Shown piece by piece: positions 1 to 6,456 of a stretch of DNA of 6,560 nucleotides (position 1 is the stretch's first letter; every line of letters starts with the position of its first letter). Below the pieces are notes generated by a model. It was not told where the DNA came from and made no database searches. It saw only the letters and a list, made by a program, of their open reading frames with translations. The position numbers were made by a program, and so were the translations under genes. The stretch comes from Deltaproteobacteria bacterium (GTDB lineage Bacteria > Myxococcota_A > Polyangia > Palsa-1104 > JAEUJZ01), in assembly GCA_017990795.1 (NCBI GenBank), contig JAGNNG010000109.1:1-6560 (forward strand). Direction: 5' to 3'.

Positions 1-81
1 AGACAGCGCTCGGGCATACAGCTGCATCACCAATGTGGTGAGCGGCTGCGGATGCTGACGATGGTGTCGGAAGTGAAGCTG

Positions 82-1782
<1,701 letters not shown>

Positions 1783-2105
1783 CCTAGTGCGAGTTCCATG
1801 TTAGCCGATCTACATCTTTTGGCGCTATAGCTCAGAATGACGATCTTTTGAGGCGGGAAGAGGGGTGAGGAAGGCGGCTGAATGGTCATGTCCTGCTGGG
1901 TATGCCTGGGTGCGCTTGGGTATTCGGGAGTGCGTCCTCCGGTGGTCTTTTCACCGCGGCGAGGTATCGCTGCTTGCAGAATGTCGCTGTAACCAAGCGA
2001 ATTAGCGGGGAAGATTGGAGGAATTACACACTCCAGAATTATGCAGATATTTATACGTGTGAAACATAAAGACGAATATCTGATCTGACAGTAATAAGTG
2101 CCCGT
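1783..2105. other. Intergenic region upstream of the kinase gene
   Basis: No convincing gene. An open frame crosses it on the minus strand (about 125 codons overlapping the kinase start), but its composition is AT-rich and unlike neighbouring genes, and no ribosome site supports it. The part at 2030-2100 is clearly AT-rich and holds an inverted repeat with 8-bp arms, CAGATATT (2044-2051) and AATATCTG (2075-2082). Read on the minus strand this patch contains TATAAA with a poor -35 about 17 bp upstream. It is the most likely place for a kinase promoter, just past the terminator of the gene to the right, which would give a leader of more than 200 nt. That promoter assignment is weak. A degenerate 20-bp tandem duplication (1897-1916 and 1917-1936, 14 of 20 identical) has no evident role. 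Confidence 0.4.
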
Positions 2106-2140
2106 AAAAAGCAAAACCCCGCAAAGCGAACCTTGCGGGG
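2106..2140 (-). terminator. Strong rho-independent terminator
   Basis: Read on the minus strand, CCCCGCAAGG pairs with CTTTGCGGGG (10 bp with one G-U pair) around a TTCG tetraloop, and is followed at once by TTTTGCTTTTT. This is a textbook intrinsic terminator for transcription running leftward. It lies about 160 bp past the stop of the lipoprotein gene (2302) and more than 300 bp before the kinase start, so it should end the lipoprotein transcript and insulate the kinase. On the plus strand the hairpin is followed by TATGTC, so it should not terminate rightward transcription. Confidence 0.9.
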
Positions 2141-2301
2141 TATGTCTGCTAAATGCGTTAGAAAGTGTCGATTGTGCCAGTTGTGAGCAGCAAAGCTGCT
2201 ACGTAAAGCCAAAATCAGCGCTATCTAGGATTCATCACTGCTGTTTCGCTGCAATGTCTGTATGCAGTGACGCTGCTTTGACTTTTATCAGCACTTGCTA
2301 C
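2141..2301 (-). other. Structured 3' untranslated region of the lipoprotein gene
   Basis: Between the lipoprotein stop and its terminator lies a 160-bp stretch with no gene. It holds two inverted repeats: TCACTGC (2235-2241) with GCAGTGA (2264-2270), and a tight hairpin AGCAGC-AAA-GCTGCT (2186-2200). With the terminator hairpin the 3' end of the mRNA would carry three stem-loops. This could be simple mRNA stabilisation or the source of a small RNA; the sequence alone cannot decide. A plus-strand frame with several cysteines crosses this region, but it runs into the lipoprotein gene on the opposite strand and starts at an unsupported GTG. Confidence 0.35.
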
Positions 2302-2706
2302 TTACGGCTTGGCAAAAGGCGCGCCAGCTTGAATCCAAGTGGTCCATACCGTTGCTTTGGTGCTGGATAAGGCCGCTGGGTGGGGTGTGCCCGTGCGCGG
2401 CATGCCACCTTTGCCAATGACGATGAGCCGCGACATCTCGGGCGCGCTCTTGTTGATCAGCATCGTTGCCAGGAGGGCGTCGTAGTTGGCTTGCTCTTTG
2501 CCCGCGGTGGTGTCGATGGCAAAGCCGTTGGCTGTGCCCGTAGAGTGGCAGCCAACGGCTGCGCAACCCAGCGACTTTATGTCAGCCTGGATATCCACCC
2601 AACCGGAGGTGTTTCCCGACGTCCCCGGATCGGTGTTGTCACACGCAGCCGCGAAAACGCCGATTCCCAGAGCCAGCAGGACATGCTTGGTAAACACGAG
2701 ATTCAT
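2302..2706 (-). CDS. Lipoprotein with a single CX4CH cytochrome c-like domain
   Basis: A 134-residue exported protein. The chosen ATG (2706) is preceded by AGGAGAGA at a good distance and opens a classic lipoprotein signal: Lys7, hydrophobic core 9-18, then A19-A20-A21-C22, so Cys22 should be the lipidated first residue of the mature protein. After a short Thr/Gly/Ser linker comes SLGCAAVGCHSTG (45-57), a CX4CH motif (C48, C53, H54). Canonical haem c sites are CX2CH, but wider spacings are known in some c-type cytochromes. GGMP (100-103) supplies a plausible distal ligand, Met102, and the C-terminus WTTWIQAGAP resembles the WI-x-AGAP ending of small cytochrome c domains. Electron transfer in the periplasm is the likely role, but haem attachment is inferred. 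The frame stays open upstream to an ATG at 2871 and would add a hydrophobic N-terminal segment. I reject that start because the region is AT-rich, has promoter features and lacks a signal peptide organisation that makes sense. Confidence 0.88.
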   Translation of the reverse strand: MNLVFTKHVLLALGIGVFAAACDNTDPGTSGNTSGWVDIQADIKSLGCAAVGCHSTGTANGFAIDTTAGKEQANYDALLATMLINKSAPEMSRLIVIGKGGMPRTGTPHPAALSSTKATVWTTWIQAGAPFAKP

Positions 2707-2740
2707 TGATTCTCTCCTATTGATATCAAAGCACAACATA

Positions 2741-2792
2741 ACGGCCATAACGGCCAAAGCGGCCAGTATACTGGCCAGACTATGGTTGGTAA
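2741..2792 (-). promoter_or_regulatory. Promoter with palindromic operator for the lipoprotein gene
   Basis: On the minus strand TTACCA (2787-2792) and TATACT (2765-2770) are separated by 16 bp, a fair sigma-70-type pair that would start transcription about 50 nt before the lipoprotein ATG. The -10 box lies inside a perfect 16-bp palindrome, GGCCAGTATACTGGCC (2761-2776). GGCCA recurs on the plus strand at 2743, 2752, 2761 and 2773, so two further half-site-like copies stand in 9-bp phase downstream of the presumed start. A dimeric repressor binding the palindrome would block RNA polymerase. The palindrome and repeats are directly visible; promoter and operator function are inferred. Confidence 0.5.
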
Positions 2793-3263
2793 TCGCAACT
2801 GCTATACAAGCCAGTGACAATTTGATGTATTTATTGTCTGCTTTTATCGTCATTGCCTGAGGGGTGTACACTACTTTGCTGGCTAAGTCCTTAAATGACG
2901 ATATCGTGAGCGTTTACGCATAGTTGCGAGGTTGTGCATGTATTCCTGCGCAAATGACCGGCAACTGTTGATGCTGCCCGCCTGCAGTCATACCGCTAAT
3001 GAAGAAATCGCTCCCCGTCTTTACTTTATCTCGGGTGCGGCATCGCTGTCACCTACCGGATTCATGAGCCCGGGGTGATCGCAGCGGCCTGCTTGGTCAG
3101 CGTCGGACGGTGTTCCTGTCGGTATCGGGTCACTGCACTGTGCCTTAGCAGCTGGCCACTGCCTCGGGGACGCTGCGATACGATCGCTTCGCGAACTAGA
3201 GTCCCGCGACCCAGCCCGCATAAGGTAAAGTATGGAAAAAACAGGTATCGCAGCTAACAGCGG
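2793..3263. other. Intergenic region without a supported gene
   Basis: About 470 bp between divergent genes. No open frame here has a ribosome site plus coding-like composition. On the plus strand one frame is open from 2899 except for a single TGA at 3076-3078 and ends at TAA 3223-3225. Its first part could be read from ATG 2938 and its second half ends in a plausible-looking charged helix, but third-position G+C is not raised and no start signal is seen, so a decayed gene is only a possibility. A minus-strand frame of 66 codons (3021-3221) overlaps it and is no better. Short palindromes GTGTACAC (2864-2871) and ACGATATCGT (2898-2907) are present. No tRNA-like or known RNA motif was recognised. 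Confidence 0.45.
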
Positions 3264-3313
3264 AGGGTGCTCCCTGCGTATGGCTGCGGTACGACTGGCA
3301 AGCGCAGCACCCT
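3264..3313 (+). promoter_or_regulatory. Leader hairpin before the 75-residue protein gene
   Basis: AGGGTGCT (3264-3271) and AGCACCCT (3306-3313) are perfect 8-bp inverted arms enclosing 34 nt, ending 18 nt before the ATG at 3332. An additional TGCG (3275-3278) / CGCA (3303-3306) pairing is possible inside. The element would form in the 5' leader of the small-protein mRNA and leaves the GGAGA ribosome site (3323-3327) unpaired. It does not match any riboswitch I know. It could be a stability element, a protein-binding leader or a chance repeat. Confidence 0.35.
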
Positions 3314-3331
3314 AAAACCCACGGAGACCCG

Positions 3332-3559
3332 ATGGCAAAGACGAACTGTCCATTTACCAAAGCGGAGTTCAAAGAGAAGGCCCAGCAGGTCAAGGTCGAG
3401 ATTGGCGGCATGACGCTGATGGCCGATCCCAAAGAGTTCTCGACCGGATCGTTTGGCTGGTATTTGTCGGGGAAGGCGACCTTGATGGTCGATGGCAAGC
3501 CTGTACAGGTGCAGGTCGGGGCCAACCTGACCGTGATTGGCAGCAAAGAAGCCAAGTAG
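3332..3559 (+). CDS. Small conserved-looking protein of unknown function (75 aa)
   Basis: The product is small, soluble and without signal peptide or membrane helix. The ATG is preceded by GGAGA four bases upstream. The sequence alternates hydrophobic and polar residues in short stretches separated by Gly/Asp turns (VKVEIGG, LMADPKEF, GWYLSGKATLMVDGKPVQVQVGANLTVIGS), which predicts an almost all-beta fold of six or so strands after a short N-terminal helix (residues about 8-18). One cysteine is present (Cys6), followed by Pro-Phe. The protein has the look of a compact family domain with strong Gly/Phe/Trp constraints (STGSFGWYLSGK, residues 37-48), but I cannot name it. It stands alone: the gene on its left is divergent and the next gene on its right begins 77 bp later. 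No terminator with a T-run separates them, so co-transcription with the glycosylase-like gene is possible. Confidence 0.85.
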   Translation: MAKTNCPFTKAEFKEKAQQVKVEIGGMTLMADPKEFSTGSFGWYLSGKATLMVDGKPVQVQVGANLTVIGSKEAK

Positions 3560-3560
3560 A

Positions 3561-3574
3561 GGCTGCGCGCAGCC
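3561..3574. repeat. 14-bp GC-rich palindrome after the small-protein gene
   Basis: GGCTGCGCGCAGCC is a perfect palindrome beginning two bases past the TAG stop at 3557-3559. As RNA it could form a 5-bp stem with a CGCG loop. No T-run follows, so it is not a normal intrinsic terminator; it might pause polymerase or protect the mRNA 3' end. Confidence 0.35.
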
Positions 3575-3592
3575 GGCTGATGGGAGGCCACA

Positions 3593-3616
3593 ATGTCGAC
3601 AGCCGACCACGCATGA
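3593..3616 (+). CDS. Possible 7-codon upstream reading frame (leader peptide)
   Basis: GGGAGG (3582-3587) lies five bases before ATG 3593, a better ribosome site than that of the large gene downstream. The frame encodes MSTADHA and stops at TGA 3614-3616. That stop overlaps another ATG (3613), which opens a 4-codon frame MSVV ending at TAG 3625-3627, nine bases before the ATG of the glycosylase-like gene (3637). Successive stop/start overlaps could pass ribosomes on to the main start, which has no clear Shine-Dalgarno. The arrangement is directly visible; translation is inferred, and so short a frame can occur by chance. Confidence 0.3.
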   Translation: MSTADHA

Positions 3617-3636
3617 GTGTGGTATAGCGGGCAGCC

Positions 3637-4869
3637 ATGACTTCCTCTTCAGCCGACGCGCCGGATGCACCGGGCTCGGCACCGCTTGCGGCCACTCATG
3701 CGCAGCCTGTGCTGACTTCGCAGGCTTTTCGAGCCTCCCAAGGCCAAGGCCTATCGCGGCCAGCGCTGCCGACGGAAACGGTAGCTACACATCAGTCGCT
3801 GCTGCTGCCGGTGCCGCCGCGATTTCGGCTTGATCTTTGCGTCGCCGCAAGTCCACTTCAGCGCCTGGCTCCGACGGTGTTTGATCTTGCGCAGCCAGCG
3901 CTGCAAGTCGTTTTGTACCCACAGGCGACGGCGCTGGCGCGGGCCGACAAAGCGCGACTACAAGCGCCCGCGATCGAGGTCTTGGTGACGCAGCCGGTGC
4001 CAGGAGAGGCGCTGGTGGTCTATGGCCTGCCTCATCGCTCGGGGCGTGGCTCGGACGGGTCAGATGCGGCGACGGAAAAGCTCGATCTGGCGCTGACCCA
4101 AGAGCTGCTACAGCAGCTGTCCTCGCTGCTGCGCTTGGATGAGGACTTGGGGGTCTTTTACCGACTGTGCGAAAAAGATCCCGAGCTGACTTGGGTGCCA
4201 GAGCACGATGCCGGTCGAGTTCTGCGCTCAGCGACAGTGTTTGAGGACTTGGTAAAGACCATCCTGCTGACCAACATGTCGCTGGTGCGCGCCCAGAATG
4301 CTTGCACGCAGCTGTGTAACCAGCTGGGGACGCGGACGGTCTTAGGTCGTCGCGGCTTTCCGATGCCCGAGGAGCTATTGCAAGCCGATGTGGCCGCGCT
4401 GGCCGGTCCGTTGGGGCTTGGGCGCTGGGCTGCGACGGTGCGGCGGCTGGCGCAAGTCAGCTATGACGGGCAGCCCTCGCCTGGTGCGCTGCGTGCGCCG
4501 CCTGCCGCGATGACGCAGGCCCTAGACGGTCCCGACGAGGGCTGGCACGACGCCGTAAACCAAGAGATGGAGTGGCAAGATCGTCTGCACACGCTGCTGT
4601 ACGGGCTGCCCGGCATGTCAGTGCGCGTCATTGAGCGTCTGCTGCCGCTGCTAAGCTGTTACGACGGCGTTCGCCTCGACGGTCAGGCGCGCGCGGCGTG
4701 GGTCAAAAAGTTTCCGCCTCGGCGCTTGCCCAAGCCTGCGACGCGTAGTGAGCAGCACACCTACGGACTGGCCATCGCCGAGCAAATCGTGAAGCGACTG
4801 GAGCCGTTCGGCTTTTATCGCGGTCTGGCGCAGCTAATGCTTTTGCGGACGCCGCCCTCGTCGGTGTAG
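3637..4869 (+). CDS. HhH-GPD superfamily DNA glycosylase-like protein
   Basis: A 410-residue protein resembling the AlkA/endonuclease III (HhH-GPD) base-excision repair family, which flips out damaged bases and cuts the N-glycosidic bond. The matching parts are VFEDLVKTILLTN (201-213), which resembles the family segment FEDLVKTI..TN; FPMPEELL (241-248); the helix-hairpin-helix region LYGLPGMSVRVIERLL (321-336); and CYDGVRLD (341-348), where Asp348 is the candidate catalytic Asp. The C-terminal EPFGFYRGLAQL (389-400) also fits the family ending. Oddities: the hairpin normally reads LPGxGxxxA but here is LPGMSVRVI, losing the second Gly. The first 60 residues or so are Ala/Ser/Pro-rich and probably disordered, and residues 60-190 form an extra N-terminal region. 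The ATG at 3637 is the first possible one, because TAG 3625-3627 closes the frame. Enzymatic activity, and whether it is a base-specific glycosylase, remain unproven; the fold assignment is fairly secure. Confidence 0.8.
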   Translation: MTSSSADAPDAPGSAPLAATHAQPVLTSQAFRASQGQGLSRPALPTETVATHQSLLLPVPPRFRLDLCVAASPLQRLAPTVFDLAQPALQVVLYPQATALARADKARLQAPAIEVLVTQPVPGEALVVYGLPHRSGRGSDGSDAATEKLDLALTQELLQQLSSLLRLDEDLGVFYRLCEKDPELTWVPEHDAGRVLRSATVFEDLVKTILLTNMSLVRAQNACTQLCNQLGTRTVLGRRGFPMPEELLQADVAALAGPLGLGRWAATVRRLAQVSYDGQPSPGALRAPPAAMTQALDGPDEGWHDAVNQEMEWQDRLHTLLYGLPGMSVRVIERLLPLLSCYDGVRLDGQARAAWVKKFPPRRLPKPATRSEQHTYGLAIAEQIVKRLEPFGFYRGLAQLMLLRTPPSSV

Positions 4870-4915
4870 TCGCCGCTTTTCGCGCCGACGGGGGGCACGC
4901 GGCAAAAGCTGTGGG

Positions 4916-4929
4916 CGCAAAAATTTGCG
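4916..4929. promoter_or_regulatory. AT-centred palindrome in front of parA
   Basis: CGCAAA-AA-TTTGCG is a perfect inverted repeat with 6-bp arms in the 90-bp gap before the ParA gene, about 30 bp ahead of its ATG. It stands out against GC-rich surroundings, and such a site suits a dimeric regulator, possibly the RHH protein encoded downstream (inference). The same gap holds GCCGC (4872-4876) and GCGGC (4899-4903), a weak stem without a T-run on either side that would make it a terminator. Confidence 0.3.
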
Positions 4930-4959
4930 TGCCTCGATCGGCGGCGATCTAATGGGCTC

Positions 4960-5958
4960 ATGCTTGAGGCCTGTACGACGTGTGGTCAGCAGTTCATTCC
5001 CCAGTTTGCCTACCAAGTTGCAACCCTGCCCAATTCCGCGGGCGGCTCGCCGCAGCGCCAGTTCTTTTGCCAGCTAGAGTGTCGACGCTCAGCCCTGGGC
5101 GATGGGGGCTTTACCGCGCGACGAGCGCGCAAGCTGGCCATCTTGAACCAGAAGGGCGGAACCGGAAAGACCACCACCGCCATCAACCTGGCCGCCGGTC
5201 TGGCAGAGCGAGGCTTTGAGACGCTGCTCGTCGATACCGATGCGCAGGGCAACGTCGGGGCCAGCCTGGGCATCAAGGGCGAGCGCTCGCTGTACCACGT
5301 GATTGTCGAAGGGGCCGATGTCGCCGATGTCGCGGTGCCGGTGCGCGGACACCTGGATGTCGTCACTGCCGATGCCACACTTGCCGTCGCTGAGATCTGG
5401 CTGGCGCGGCAAGACCAAGATCGTGACCGCATCTTGGCGCAGCGCATGGGCCAGACGCATCGGCGGTACCAGTACATCGTGCTGGACTGCGGTCCGTCAC
5501 TGTCGCTGCTGAATCAGAATGCGCTGACCTACGCGGACGAAGTGCTGATTCCGGTCTCGTGTGACTATCTGTCGCTGGTCGGGGTCAAGCAGGTGCTAAA
5601 GACGCTCAAGGACATCGAGCGACACCTTGGGCACTCCGTCAGCATCGCGGGCGTACTGCCGACGTTTTACGACAACCGCATTCGCCTGGCCAAAGAGGCC
5701 CTGGATACGCTGCGTGGCCACTTCAAAGAGCGCCTGTTTGAGCCGATTCGCCGCTCGACGCGCCTTGCCGAAGCGCCCAGCCACCGTCAGAGCATCTTCG
5801 AGTACGACAACGAGTCGCCCGGTGCCGAAGATTACCGTCGCGTGATCGAGCGCATCATTGGCCTCGACCGACCCGCCAAGGCTCCGCCCGTCGAAGCCAA
5901 GGTACCGCCCCGTCGTCCGCACGGCCTGCCCAGCGAGCAGCTGCTGGGGGCCGAGTAG
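4960..5958 (+). CDS. parA: ParA-family ATPase with N-terminal four-cysteine segment
   Basis: A 332-residue deviant-Walker ATPase of the ParA/MinD/Soj type, which binds ATP, dimerises and moves or positions cargo (DNA or protein complexes) over the nucleoid. The deviant Walker A is KGGTGKTT (65-72), with the signature Lys65 and catalytic Lys70. Walker A' is VDTDAQGN (91-98) and Walker B is YIVLDCGPS (172-180). The fold continues to about residue 300 and ends with a Pro/basic tail. Unusually, the ATPase is preceded by about 57 residues with paired cysteines, C5-x2-C8 and C37-x3-C41, a likely small zinc-binding module. The frame has no other start nearby, so this segment belongs to the protein. 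No good Shine-Dalgarno is seen before ATG 4960. No ParB gene adjoins; instead an RHH DNA-binding protein follows 112 bp later. The symbol denotes the family only; a partner or cargo is not known. Confidence 0.93.
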   Translation: MLEACTTCGQQFIPQFAYQVATLPNSAGGSPQRQFFCQLECRRSALGDGGFTARRARKLAILNQKGGTGKTTTAINLAAGLAERGFETLLVDTDAQGNVGASLGIKGERSLYHVIVEGADVADVAVPVRGHLDVVTADATLAVAEIWLARQDQDRDRILAQRMGQTHRRYQYIVLDCGPSLSLLNQNALTYADEVLIPVSCDYLSLVGVKQVLKTLKDIERHLGHSVSIAGVLPTFYDNRIRLAKEALDTLRGHFKERLFEPIRRSTRLAEAPSHRQSIFEYDNESPGAEDYRRVIERIIGLDRPAKAPPVEAKVPPRRPHGLPSEQLLGAE

Positions 5959-5988
5959 TCGTCCACGACGAACCACTGTTCTAAAGAC

Positions 5989-6018
5989 GCGCGAAGTCCG
6001 TTGGGCCAGCGCGCTTTT
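5989..6018 (+). terminator. Weak terminator-like hairpin after parA
   Basis: GCGCG (5989-5993) can pair with CGCGC (6010-6014) around a 16-nt loop and is followed by TTTTG. The stem is short and the loop large, so read-through into the RHH gene is quite possible. The AT-rich patch just after it (6028-6038, TATTTTTATA) could instead carry a promoter for the RHH-ddl pair, though no clear -35 element matches it. Confidence 0.25.
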
Positions 6019-6070
6019 GTCGCCTGAGTATTTTTATAGCCGTCATTGTTTCTTGGTTGGAGTAACCGTA

Positions 6071-6454
6071 ATGAGTGCCAAAGCTGCCGTCGCTACCGCG
6101 CCCCGCGCCCTGGCTTGCGACCCGCTGTCCGTAGATGACATCCTGCAAGGTCTTTACCGTCCCGAGCCTGCGCGTCCTGCCCGCAGCGGCGTGGTGACCC
6201 GGGACCGCCTGCCTAGCCGTGAAGAGACGCTGGCGGCGGAGCACCTTGGCGACGGTGAACCGACTGCGGAGAAGAAGCCGCGTCCGACGCACTACAAGGT
6301 CGTCTGTATCTCGCTGTACAACGAGGACATTGCGCGCCTCGATGACCTAGTAAAGCAGCTGAAGCGTCGTGGGCACACCAAGGCCAATAAGTCGCAGGTC
6401 ATCCGCGCCGCGCTGGAGCAGATCGACCTCGACAAAGTGCCAAGGAGCCACTAG
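6071..6454 (+). CDS. Ribbon-helix-helix DNA-binding protein
   Basis: A 127-residue protein with a C-terminal RHH (MetJ/Arc/CopG-type) domain at about residues 74-119. A beta-strand HYKVVCIS (74-81) is followed by helix A (84-100, ending LKRRGHT) and helix B (NKSQVIRAALEQID, 106-119), where S108 to L115 form the typical turn and helix. Such proteins dimerise and bind DNA through the paired strands. The first 70 residues are Ala/Pro/Arg-rich and probably flexible, with one ordered-looking stretch, DPLSVDDILQGLYRPE (17-32), that could contact a partner. In plasmid ParF/ParG pairs, the RHH partner uses a flexible N-terminus to stimulate the ATPase, and the ParA gene just upstream suggests a comparable pairing here (inference). 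The ATG at 6071 is chosen because GGAG stands eight bases before it; the frame stays open upstream into parA but lacks support there. It is followed after 2 bp by ddl, with the ddl ribosome site inside its last codons. Confidence 0.85.
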   Translation: MSAKAAVATAPRALACDPLSVDDILQGLYRPEPARPARSGVVTRDRLPSREETLAAEHLGDGEPTAEKKPRPTHYKVVCISLYNEDIARLDDLVKQLKRRGHTKANKSQVIRAALEQIDLDKVPRSH

Positions 6455-6456
6455 CT

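Noticed and set aside
1..81. Possible start of another minus-strand gene (ATG at 27, reading MQLYARALS to the window edge) after the kinase stop
   Set aside because: Only nine codons are visible, there is no Shine-Dalgarno before the ATG, and an open stretch this short is expected by chance.
2041..2088. Short plus-strand frame ATG to TGA (15 codons) downstream of GGAGGA
   Set aside because: The GGAGGA is about 20 bases from the ATG, too far to act, and the frame has no other support.
2098..2370. Plus-strand Cys-rich frame resembling a zinc-binding protein
   Set aside because: It begins at a GTG without ribosome site, runs through the minus-strand terminator and overlaps the lipoprotein gene antisense.
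2707..2871. N-terminal extension of the lipoprotein from ATG 2871, adding a hydrophobic segment
   Set aside because: The region is AT-rich with low third-position G+C, carries promoter and palindrome signals, and the inner ATG at 2706 has a strong ribosome site plus a complete lipoprotein signal.
3076..3120. In-frame TGA read as selenocysteine
   Set aside because: Only a 4-bp stem can form just downstream, no bacterial SECIS-like hairpin is visible, and the flanking frame is not convincingly coding.
5294..5309. ParS-like core CACGTG inside the parA gene
   Set aside because: Only the CACGTGA core fits a ParB parS site; the outer arms are not palindromic and the bases encode an ordinary ParA segment (LYHVI).
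5858..6070. Extension of the RHH gene upstream into parA (start at 5858)
   Set aside because: It overlaps parA by about 100 bases in another frame with no ribosome site, whereas ATG 6071 has GGAG eight bases upstream.
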